From Uranotaenia lowii (Eukaryota > Arthropoda > Insecta > Diptera > Culicidae): a stretch of 64,000 nucleotides of DNA. Both the position numbers and the translations under genes were made by a program. Each line of letters opens with the position of its first letter. The stretch's first letter is position 1. Below, in pieces: positions 48,095 to 58,195 of this stretch. The stretch is taken from assembly GCF_029784155.1 (NCBI RefSeq), contig NC_073693.1, positions 316,508,351-316,572,350 of the forward strand. Reading direction: 5' to 3'. The notes beneath the pieces are model-generated. The model was not told the DNA's origin. It saw nothing but the letters and a program-made list of their open reading frames with translations, and did no database searches.

Positions 48095-48918
48095 AATGTT
48101 GTGCATAAAATTTTAACTTTGTTAATTACTCTATGAATAAAAAAAAGATTTTGAATAACTTCACGTGTCAACCTCATTATTTTTGTAATATACACTCTAA
48201 ACCAAATAAAGTACTTGGTTTTAACTACAGCTAAAATTATAGAAAAACGTGAAAAGACTGTAAATGGACCTGTTTTTGAAAATTTATCTTTTTATTGGCA
48301 TCACAAATCGTCCAGTCATGTTCCTAAGCCCCTGTGGTTATGCAATATTTTATTTAATTGTCAAGCATTTTTCCGTTCATACTTCTTTCCGAACTTTCAA
48401 ATGAATATCATCCAAACTCAAATATTATAAAAACATTAAAAAATGCAAACGAGTGCAACAACAGTGGTTAAAATTGGTCATTATTTGACGAAACGGCATG
48501 CATTTCACATTTAGTGTTCTGGCCGGACTTTAGTCGCCTAATTAAAACAGTGATGAATATCACCCTTAAAAAAGTTAACCAATGTTTGAAGCTTAATAAC
48601 TTTTTTATCTTAAATTTAATTGAAATGGAACCTTCAAATGAAATATTTTTCATAATTTAGGCTTTAAGAAAACCCGTTTTTGAAAGAAATCGGTTGAAGG
48701 AGACAAAAGTTATTGACGAAAAACTGGTTTTTCATGTTCCTCTCGAACAAAATGTCTCAAAATCCTATACAAACTTCAAGCTCGTTGAGCGACCCCTTCC
48801 CGTGGTCCGATCTGGCCCAAATTTGGCACGAGATCTTGTACTAGGCCAAGGATCAATTTTAGCCTGCAGCGTATAACTTTTTCAAAAGTCGGGTCATTTG
48901 GGGCAGTCTAGTCCGCAA

Positions 48919-49494
48919 TGTATTAGTATCACAATACATAAATTGAATAAAAGAAATATTTGGATCCTCAAGCACACTATACTAGCACTTATCAATTTCA
49001 ATTTTGTTCTCGATAATTTGAGTATTCCGATCAAAATTTTTCGGATCTTTTAAGCTTAAGGATAAGTTCTCGCTCATGGATAATAGAAAAATTCTCACTA
49101 TATTGCATGAAGCAAAGAGCGCGGATAGTCAAAAAAGGCCGAATATTCCTCTCATGCGTTTGTTATTTTCTTACTCAAAGTTTTGTCGGAGAATATTTTC
49201 AGAACTTAAACTGATTCAGAGAAAAAAAGAATCGGGAAAACAATCTTGATCATCATTGAAAAGTGATGAGAAGTTATCACGTTCTTAAACTTATCGATAA
49301 GGGTTAAACAAACGATATCTCAGTTATCATTATCAGTTCTGCTTGATTTGCTTCCCTGATGCAACTAACCTAATCGATGGTAGGCAATGTCAAGATTTGT
49401 CTGAGGCGGTGTGGTTCCAAATGGCATTTTTTTTACCAAAACAGTCGATATTAGTGATTTCAGCAGCCTTGAGCATCAAGTTAACATAAACCAT
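48919..49494. other. Intergenic DNA, nothing recognised
   Basis: No gene or structured repeat was recognised. Confidence 0.4.
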
Positions 49495-49496
49495 CA

Positions 49497-50413
49497 AGCA
49501 TCAAAACGATCACGATCGACCGTAACGAGCTATGGAAAATCATGGACGATAACGGCTTTTCCGGGAATCTGATCAGACTGATCAAGGCGACGATGGATGG
49601 AACGCAGTGCTGTGTGCGGTTTTCAGGTGAATTGTCGAGTTCATTCGAATTGCGCAGGGGCTTCGACAAGGTGTTGGTCTATCCTGCATGATGTTCAACG
49701 TGGCGCTAGAAGGTGTTATTCGACGAGCGGTGGGCGAAATGCGGGGCACGATTTTCAACAGATCCAGTCAACTTATCTTCTTTGCCGATGACATTGATAT
49801 AGTCGACAGATGATCTGCGGCGGTGGAGGAGATCTATCGCAAACTGAAACGCGAAGCAGGGAGGATTGGGTTGATGATTAATACGTCCAAGACGAAGTAC
49901 ATGCTGCCCTGCGGATCCGAGACCGACCGAACCCGCTTGTCCAGTAATAACAAGGTCACGATCGACGGCGACGAGCTGGAGATAGTCGAAGACTTTGTCT
50001 ATCTCGGCTCACTGGTGACCGCAGACAATGACTCCAGTCGTGAGATCCGGAGGCGAATTATCAGCGGAAGTAGTGCCTACTATGGACTCCACAAGCAACT
50101 GCGGTCGAGAAGACTTAACCCTCGCACGAAGTGTAACCTGTATACGTCGCTCATTAGACCGGTTGTTCTCTACGGTCACGAGACATGGATATTGCTCGAG
50201 GAGGATCTGCGTACACTCGGAGTATTCGAGCGACGAGTGTTAAGAACCATCTTTGGCGGCGTACAGGAGAACGGAGTTTGGAGGCGAAGGATGAACCATG
50301 AGCTCGCGCGACTCTACGGCGAACCCAGTATCCACAAAGTGTTGAAGGCTGGTCGGATACGCTGGACGGGACATGTTGCGAGAATGCCGGACGACTGTCC
50401 TGCAAAACAGGTG
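49497..50413 (+). pseudogene. Non-LTR reverse transcriptase fragment, truncated at both ends
   Basis: The fragment begins inside the reverse transcriptase (TIDRNELWKIMDDNGF; frame starting 49512), passes FSGELSSSFELRRG, loses one base near 49657-49661, and continues LRQGVGLSCMMFNVALEG, SSQLIFFADDIDIV (catalytic FADD), then a stop TGA at 49811-49813. An open stretch follows (49823-50413) with KTKYMLPCGSE, VEDFVYLGSLVTADND, RRLNPRTKCNLYTSLIRPVV and GRIRWTGHVARMPDDCPAKQ. The C-terminal WTGHVARM motif is frequent in mosquito RTE/Loner-like elements; exact clade is unsure. The normal downstream tail is missing after 50413. No target duplication was found, and GC content exceeds the flanks. Confidence 0.8.
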
Positions 50414-50419
50414 TTTCCG

Positions 50420-53400
50420 TTAACAGAGATTTTATATACCTAGCAAAAAACTAGAGTTTTTTCCTAATAAAACATTAAGGAATCGTATAGTTATCTGAAT
50501 GTGCAATATTGGCACATCAACTTTGGAAGATATTTTGCAGATCATTTAAATAAAATAAACTGATGAAACAAATTGTTAAAAGCTTATTTCATTAGGCATT
50601 ATTCTTATCCCCATTGACTACTAGGACGTGGCCAGCACCGTTTTTAATCATGTAAGAAAGGTAGAGCATCAGTTTTGTACATTGAAAATGTACTGCTATC
50701 CTTAATCGGCATTCTTTGGATTCTGCTTATTTAGCCACGCCAGCGATCATGGAATTCGAAGTGGATTAAATGATTACACCCCATAATGTTATGATTTTTT
50801 TAATAAAAACAAATTGGAATTTTGAAAACTTTAATAGAAGCATTACGGTTTCAATGATTCAAGGTAGAATTTAGAAGTCAAACAAGCTAAGCATTTTGTA
50901 GAGGCTCGTTTCAAACTTGCATTTAGAAAAAAAAAATTAAACAAAAAATCCAACGACTAAAATAGCACAGAATTTTTTTTTGTTTACATCAATTTCAAAA
51001 TATTGTTTGCCTTTCCGAAAATCTAACATTGATAATAAATGGGAACAGCATTTTTAGTGGTAAATTCGAATCATTTGTTAAATTTTGTTTAACAGCTCTA
51101 TTTTCAGTGTGGTGGCGTGTGGAAATTCAGAAATTGATCGATTTTTAGTTAAATTGAGCATAACTGAAGAACAAACATACCTGTATGAATAATGAAAACC
51201 AAGTTTGAATTTTATTACTATCCTTCATTCAATAAAGGATTCAGATATACAGCTTTTAAAATTAAATTTAGAAATTTTCAGTTACTTAAATAGTAAACAT
51301 AGTGAACTATTTCTGACACCGCTGCAGAAAGTCTTGTAGTATTTGATAATAAAGATTTAAATTCATTTAAGTACTTTAGAAGTAAATTTGAACGTACATT
51401 CTACGCCCTCAAGCTATAACCTGAAAATGAGAAAATTTAATCTTAAAATAAAGAATGGAACCAATAATTCATTGTTGGTAACTTTTCAGAATTTGAACAT
51501 TGAAGAAGTTTAAGCTGAAAGTATAAAATTCATTCTTATAAGTTAATAATAAAAATCAATCAAAATTACCAAATAACGAAAGTCAGTTATTTTAACAAAT
51601 ACTCGTACCTAGGGGTAAGTAGATTGATCACTTTCTTCAATATTCTTCGATAATTTTTCTGTTAAGGGGGATGTGGCATGTAACATGTTTCAGTGTATAC
51701 ACGATTGATGTCGCCAGAATTGTCCTACACCTGTTCGTTGAAATTAGGACTAAATTATTCCGTGGCCAGTTGTTTATTGTTTAGAGTTAGACACGTGATC
51801 TCAGAGTGAGGGATTATGGGACCAAAATGGCCGCAGCAATCCACTTGGTATTGCCAAAGATACCACACACTAGGTATATGCAAGAGTCCGTGATATTCTC
51901 GGTCATTATTGCACCGGTCCTAAGTACCGACATATGTTCTCACACCTTCAATGGCCGACATCACACCTGGGCTTCTGGTTGCAAAATACGCATTTGTCCG
52001 GATTTGTGTATGTCGATCGAATTTCACGGTGCCAAAGCTTCAAATCCAAACCTAGAAGCCTGTTGTCTTCGGAGGATTCCAGCCAGCCAACAACCGCCAT
52101 AACTAGTGGATCCGGTCTGTGGGTGTCATTGCAAAATAGACAGTTTATGATATCCGGAAAGTAGCCGGATATTTGCCGATAGTTGCCGCAATTTGGTCAA
52201 TCGGGAACGAAGTATAGCAGCAAGGTGATTTCGTAGCTGCAACAGAAAATTTATGCAGTGTGTGTTCATTTCCAGGATAATTTAATCGCTTAGTCTATTG
52301 CCATTATTTGACTTGCTATAAACAAATTTTTTATTATTATGGTTACATTGACGAGCAAATCAAATATTGACGTCTAACCTCAAATGGTGTACAACATTTA
52401 CCTTACAATTTTGGGTTCTACTACCTGCAAACGTCAATACCAAAAGCCAAAAAATCATGAAACCGCACTGTTGCCACACCCACCGGTTTGGTCGGCGGCC
52501 CGGTTTGGAATTAGCAATTTTCCCTTTGTATAATTAATTCCAGACGATAATTAAATTGCAATCAACGTGCGTGTGATTTCTATCACGTTCCATCACGTCC
52601 AGACACGGCTTTGGGAGAAACCGATAGAAAGGAGTCCATCCCTTCCTCCTTCTTTCAATACCTATCTATCGATTCGTACGTGTTCCCGAAATTGATTGAA
52701 AACAGGGTGAGGAGCCGTGCTTTCGGTGAAATAGTCTTTTTTCTGATGGTATTTTACAGTCTCGTGATAATTAATTGTCTGAAGTTCGTATGAAATTAAT
52801 GTCGCATCATAATCCTAAAAATTCGATCATTTTTTCTAACATTATGGTTTGGCGTCAATTAGATAAATAACTTATAGTAATAACTAGCAATATTATGATG
52901 CAAAGTGGTTTGAGAAGAATTTAAAGTTCAAGGTAAAAGTTGCAGGTTTAAAAACCCCTTTTTAAATTAACGTACCACGGTGTGTTTACATTCACTTTTG
53001 CCAACAAAAATGTTGATTTTTGTAAATTTAAGATCGACAATGCATTTTTTGGAAAAATATCAAATTTATCAGAGTTTTAGACTAATAAACTAATAAATTA
53101 AATTTTTAACAAAGAATTTAAGAGATAATTAAAATAATATAGTGGATTGAATTCCGTAGATAATAAGACTATTTGGCATTCGCAGTATTGTTTTTTGAAT
53201 AAAACGGAAGAATCACAGAGTACAGCAGGGTTGCAAAAATTGTTAGAAAATGATCAAAATAAAAAGGTTAAAGGAAACTCCAGGCTTATTGTGATAGCGA
53301 TTTGCATTGAATCTGAAGTGCAAATGGAATTTTGAGACCTTTAAATCAGGAGAAGTATAAAAACTAATTTCTCATCAAAAACGGTTGTTTTTAACGGACC

Positions 53401-53500
53401 GTTTAGTTTTGAATATGGATTTTCTTAGTTTTTTTAAGTTTAAATTAAGACAAACGTTTCTACTCCAGATCGCTATCACGATAAGCGTTATCACAAAAAA
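50420..53500. other. Intergenic DNA, mostly AT-rich
   Basis: No supported gene. Two stretches, 51780-52210 and 52440-52700, are less AT-rich and non-repetitive. The first has a 98-codon open frame (51806-52102) without a recognisable domain. They could be host noncoding elements or old transposon pieces. Confidence 0.35.
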
Positions 53501-53502
53501 GT

Positions 53503-54527
53503 TTAAGCGGTTCCTAGTCCCTCCAGTGTTGCCACAATCAGGAAATCTACAGACAATGGATTGAAATGGATTCTTATGTGGATTAGAATTGTCTTCTTTT
53601 TTTTTTTTGCCAAGTAAATAGCCGCTAATTCAGCGATATACACTGAGCACGGAGACTGAAGACAGTAAGATATGCTGGAAGATTCGTTGAACACTCCAAA
53701 TCCGGTGTTATCATCTATAAGGGAACCATCAGTAAAGTACATTTTATCAGCAATGACGTGTCCATACTTTGCATTCAAAATCCTAGGAACAATATAACAA
53801 CGATGGTGTTCCGGAATTCCACGAATTTCATGCTGTAAGGACAAATCAAACTGGACAGAAGAGATGTCGTAGTCAGGGTGAAAAACACGAATGGGAGTGT
53901 ACGATGAAGGATTAACCTGCATAGACATGAATTCATGATATATGGTCATATATCTTGTTTGAAGGTTTTGCTCAAGTAGCTGCTCGAAATTAGCAATCAC
54001 CAATGGGTTCATGACCTCACACCTGATGAGGAACCGGAGAGATAATGAAGAAAACCGATCTCTCAGTGGGAGTACACCTGCTAAAACCTCGAGACTCATG
54101 GTATGAGTAGAGGGCATACAGCCCAACGCGATGCGTAGACAGCAATATTGGATCCGCTCGAGTTTGATGAGGTGTGTTTTGGCAGCTGATTGAAAACAAA
54201 AACTACCGTATTCCATCACTGAGAGAATGGTTGTTCGATATAACTGGATAAGATCTTCTGGATGGGCTCCCCACCAGGTGCCGGTAATCGAACGAAGAAA
54301 ATTAATCCTTTGCTGGCATTTTTTCTTCAGATACTCAACATGAGCTCTCCAGGTACACTTGGAATCAAACCAAACCCCAAGATACTTAAAGCACCTCGAT
54401 TGAGTGATCGTTCTGCCTAGGAGTTGAAGCTTAGGTTGAGCAGGTCTACGTTTCTTAGAGAAAACAACCATCTCCGTTTTCTGAGGGGAAAACTCAATCC
54501 CGAGCCCCAAAACCCAGGAAGACAATC
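53503..54527 (-). pseudogene. ORF2 C-terminal part: reverse transcriptase thumb and partial RNase H
   Basis: Continues ORF2 in frame after the insertion: SSWVLGLGIEFSPQKTEMVV, FKYLGVWFDSKCTWRAHVEY and LERIQYCCLRIALGCM-type motifs of the reverse transcriptase tail, then RNase H motif 1 (YFTDGSLIDDNTGFGVF) and motif 2 (YIAELAAIYLA). The frame then enters a run of about a dozen A near 53597-53608, and the sequence beyond it no longer looks like RNase H, so the third acidic motif and the 3' UTR are absent. Loss of a 3' end is unusual for a non-LTR element and points to later deletion or rearrangement. Confidence 0.82.
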
Positions 54528-54528
54528 T

Positions 54529-55268
54529 TTTTTTTTTATTAGTTGATCACCCAGGTGGTAAATCCTTTTTACGGATTGCATTCCAAGGCACGGCGAGCGA
54601 CCGAGTCCCCCCAGTATGCTACTCTGGGTCCATGGGTGCAATTGGACGACTCATGATACTATGTACCCCTACGCCATAAAGTCCACCTGGGGCCTCTGGC
54701 CATAATTCCCATCCGGACCTGCAACGAAGGCTGTACCCAAGATGGGAGACCAAGTCCGCGCTTAAGCGCTCCACGGCAAACTCCAGTTCGAGTCAAACTC
54801 CAGCATATATACCCTGCCTCTTGTTACGATTCAAGACTAAGGACCTCGCCTCTAACGACTTGAGATCCGGCCTTTACTCGCAAATCGAGACTAGCTTGGT
54901 TCCCACGAAAAACGTGCGCTCCGCCTCTATTCGAGACCACTGCAAGAGACCAATGACCTCGCCTCTAACGACTTGAGGTCTTGGCTCCGCCTGGCTTGGC
55001 TCGAGGCCCTCTCCTCTTTGCCCGTCCGTGTGCCGAATCGAGAGCAGCTTATCCTAGACACGCGCCTGTCACAGCACACGTCCGGGACTTTACGAAAGAC
55101 TACTCGGATGATTCCCGGCGAAGAATTCATCCTACACCGACACAGATGACTCACCCGGCGACGACGTGAAATCACCCTACCCGAGAGTATTTCGCGGCGT
55201 AAATACTCTTCCCCCTACGAGTTCGACTACGAAGAAGGTCAAGTCTTATCCCTACATCTTACATTAGA
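54529..55268 (-). mobile_element. Poly(A) retroposon, copy 2 of a tandem pair
   Basis: Same orientation and same 3' ~250 bases as copy 1 (54538-54790 here against 55284-55530), with only a few differences by eye (for example AGCGACCGAG against AGCCACCGCG). The 5' part is related but diverged, with GACCTCGCCTCTAACGACTTG occurring twice (54841-54860 region and 54956-54976). It ends in AATAAAAAAAAAA and then AGATTG (CAATCT 54523-54528), followed by resumed ORF2. Confidence 0.7.
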
Positions 55269-55274
55269 CAATCT

Positions 55275-56143
55275 TTTTTTTTTATTAGTTGATCACCCAG
55301 GTGGTAAATCCTTTTTACGGATTGCATTCCAAGGCACGGCGAGCCACCGCGTCCCCCCAGTTTGCTACTCTGGGTCCATGGGTGCAATTGGACGACTCAT
55401 GATACTATGTACCCCTACGCCATAAAATCCACCTGGGGCCTCTGGCCATAATTCCCATCCGGACCTAGCAACGAAGGCTTTACCCATGATGGGAGACCAT
55501 ACTCGCGCAATGCGCTCCACGGCAAATACTCGTTTTATTCGTACTACACCAGCAATTTACGTCCACTCTTTGTCACGATTCACGACTTACGGGTTGGCAG
55601 TCCGTTAGCCGCTACTCGTGACTCGAGTCCCACATGCGGCCTCTCGTCGCAATTCGTGACGTCATGACCCGCCCCTCCTCACGACTCGAGACCCTCTCAC
55701 ATTCGGTCTCTTGTCACGATTTGAGCCGTCTTGGCCCGTCTCTCCTCGTGGTTCAAGACCTCCTCACATTCCTCCTCTTGACACGAATTGAGGCGTCTAT
55801 ACCCACCTCTCCTCGTGTCTCGAGAGCCCTCGATCGTTCCGTCTCTTGACCCAATTCGAGACGAGAACAACTCGCCTCTCCTCGGGTCTGGAGATAACCA
55901 CACATATCCTTTTTCTCCATCTCGACTCTTCGAGACCCAACCTGAGGCCCATCCACTGGGCGCCACATGTCACGGCACAAGGCCCCTCTGTCTGTCGTGA
56001 GTCAATCGTATCCGCGAATTGGGGCTAGGAACCTCCCCAAAAGGCAGATCGATCGAAACTCGCCAAACATTTGGTCGTCCCGCATATCGGGGTCGCGACT
56101 ACCCGATACACGTTACGACCCCTCCCTCTTGCACAGACCTTTA
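55275..56143 (-). mobile_element. Poly(A) retroposon, copy 1 of a tandem pair
   Basis: Inserted in ORF2 between codons DRL and SSW. On the minus strand it starts at the target AGATTG (CAATCT at 56144-56149 on the plus strand), begins with an inverted copy of nearby target sequence, passes through four degenerate tandem units of about 67 bases (about 55630-55905) and ends with a conserved ~250-base 3' region, then AATAAAAAAAAAA and AGATTG again (55269-55274). Poly(A) tail and short target repeats indicate LINE-driven retroposition. No convincing protein is encoded; an open frame at 55697-55966 follows the tandem units. Family not recognised. Confidence 0.7.
55630..55905 (-). repeat. Four degenerate ~67-bp tandem units inside retroposon copy 1
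   Basis: Each unit has the order CTCTTGNCACGATT, CGAGNCGTC, CCCGCCTCTCCTCG, then GTCTCGAGANCCTC and CACATTC. Starts fall near 55637, 55704, 55771 and 55839. Such 5' tandem units can act as promoter or enhancer modules in retroposons, but nothing here proves that. Confidence 0.6.
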
Positions 56144-56178
56144 CAATCTGTCTAATGTATCTTGTAAAGGTCTGTGCA
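56130..56178. repeat. 17-bp inverted repeat at the retroposon 5' junction
   Basis: TGCACAGACCTTTACAA (56130-56146) and its exact complement (56162-56178) flank a 15-base spacer containing the target. The right arm is ORF2 coding sequence; most of the left arm lies inside the insertion, so the insert starts with an inverted copy of adjacent target DNA. Confidence 0.85.
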
Positions 56179-58195
56179 GATGAGACTCTGTAGGTCCTGT
56201 TACAGATACAACGCCATCATCTGCAAATTGTCTTAGAGTGCAACCTTCAAAGAGACAACTGTGTATGTCACTTACGTAGAAATTATACAATAGAGGGCTC
56301 AAACATGAACCTTGGGGTAGGCCCATGTAAGAAGTCCTTCTTATTGTAATATCTCCTTGAGCAAAATTCAGATGCTTCTCACAAAGTAAACTGTATAAGA
56401 TGTTGTTCAAAAGCGGTGGCAGACCTCGGGAGTGCAATTTTTCTGACAAAACCTCAATTGAGACAGCATCAAAAGCTCCCTTTATGTCCAGAAACACTGA
56501 AGCCATTTGCTCACGTTTTGCGTACGCCATTTGTATCTCTGAAGAGAGCAAGGCAAGACAATCGTTTGTCCCTTTGCCCCTGCGGAACCCAAATTGAGTA
56601 TCTGAAAGGAGGCCATTAGTTTCAAACCATTTATCGAGGCGCAACAAGATCATTTTCTCCATCAATTTCCGTATGCAAGACAACATCGCTATTGGGCGGT
56701 ACGAATTCGGATCGGACGCGGGTTTTCCAGGTTTTTGTATAGCTATGACTTTTACTTGCCTCCAATCTTCTGGAATAATGTTATGCTCCAGAAATTGATT
56801 AAATAAATTCAACAAGCGAAATTTGGCGGCATCTGGGAGGTTTTTCAACAAGTTGAATTTAATTTTATCAATTCCCGGAGCTGAATTATTACAAGAGAGA
56901 AGGGCAATTGAAAATTCTACCATCGAGAAGATGGAATCAAGATTGCACCTAACTGATGGCACTTCTCGGATAATCTGTTGCACAGGAGTGGAATCGGGGC
57001 AGACTTTTCGTGCGAAATTAAAAATCCATCTGTTCGAATGTTCTTCACTTTCATTCGTTGAGGATCTATTGCGCATACTTCGTGCCATTCTCCACAAGGT
57101 ACTCAACGACGTTTCCCGTGACAGTCCACCCACAAAATTACGCCAATACGCTCGTTTTTTTCCTTTGATCAGCTTTTTGAATTGATTTTCAAGCGTGGAA
57201 TAAGCGTGAAAAGAGTCGAGGGTTCCATGTTTCCGAAATACTTTGAATGCATAAGATTTGTTCTTGTACAGCTCGGAGCACTGCTTGTCCCACCATGGGT
57301 TAGGAGGCCTTCGACGGATGGATGAGTCTGGAATGGGTTTTGTTTGAGCGTGGACCGCACTATCGTAAATAACATGGGAAAGGAAGTTATACTCCTCCAG
57401 AGGGGGTAAAACATGTACAGAATTGATCGCTGTGATGATTTCGTCCGCATAAATCCTCCAGTCGATGTGTCTTGTAAGGTCATAAGCCATCCTTATTGGG
57501 ATAGCGGAACCGACCCTATTGGTGATTGCAATTTGAATAGGCAAATGATCACTACCATTGGGATCATGAATCACCTTCCACTGGCAATCTAATGATAGTG
57601 AATTTGAGCAGAGTGAGAGGTCAATTGCACTTTGTCTAGCAGGAGGTTTAGGTATTCGTGTTTTTTCGCCCGTGTTCAAAACGGTTAAATTAAAACTGTT
57701 GCAAATATCATAAATAAGAGGCGAACGATTATCGTCAATTTGTTCCCCCCAGACAGTTCCATGAGAGTTGAAGTCACCCAGGATCAACCTTGGCTCAGGG
57801 AGCACTGAGCAAAGGTCCTCTAGGTGCTTGCAACTCACAGAAACTCTCTGAGGCCAGTACAAACTGACAACACTTAAGTCCCTTCCCCTTACGTTAATAT
57901 GACATGCAACAGCTTCAATCCCACCACAAGATGGAAGTTGGATTCTATAAAATGAGTGGCACTTTTTGATCCCCAAAAGTACTCCACCATATCCGTCGCT
58001 GCGATCTAAACGAACAATGTTAAAATCGTGGAATGAGATATTAGAGTCTGAAGAGAGCCATGTTTCGGACAATGCAAAGATATCGCAATTAGTTTCGTGA
58101 AGAAGAAAGTTGAACGGATCCAATTTTGGAATTAGACTACGACAATTCCACTGTAAAACAGTGATATCTCCGACCTCTCGGCTTAAATTAGCCAT
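56150..58195 (-). pseudogene. ORF2 N-terminal part: endonuclease and reverse transcriptase
   Basis: Open for 684 codons until the insertion, where three extra in-frame codons are read before TAA. The endonuclease (about 12-225) keeps Asn17, Glu44 (SETW), Asp141/Asn143 (GDFN), Asp192 and Ser215-Asp216-His217, all expected active-site positions. The reverse transcriptase (about 440-684) has SYRPIAMLSCIRKLMEKM, FGFRRGKGTNDC, VFLDIKGAFDAV, GLPQGSCLSPLLYNFYVSD and the catalytic FADD (657-660). The enzyme would nick target DNA and reverse-transcribe element RNA there. It is broken only by the nested insertion after codon DRL; its remainder is at 53503-54527. Confidence 0.88.

Larger units (their letters stand above)
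46298..48910. mobile_element. 2.6-kb hAT-like DNA transposon with ~610-bp inverted repeats
   Basis: The 8-mer GTCCGCAA lies at 46290-46297 and 48911-48918, an 8-bp target duplication as made by hAT (and P) transposases. The ends read TAGACTGCCCC and GGGGCAGTCTA. Long arms (46298-46912 and about 48293-48910) are inverted complements with scattered differences. The middle holds a decayed protein gene (47607-48094). A second, more diverged set of arm sequences lies at 46913-47417, ending in another GGGGCAGTCTA, so a related shorter copy appears nested inside the left half. Solo fragments occur at 35945-36535 and 13900-13970. Confidence 0.75.

Noticed and set aside
56823..57185. Plus-strand open frames within the I-clade element (56400-59429)
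   Set aside because: They are antisense shadows of ORF1 and ORF2.
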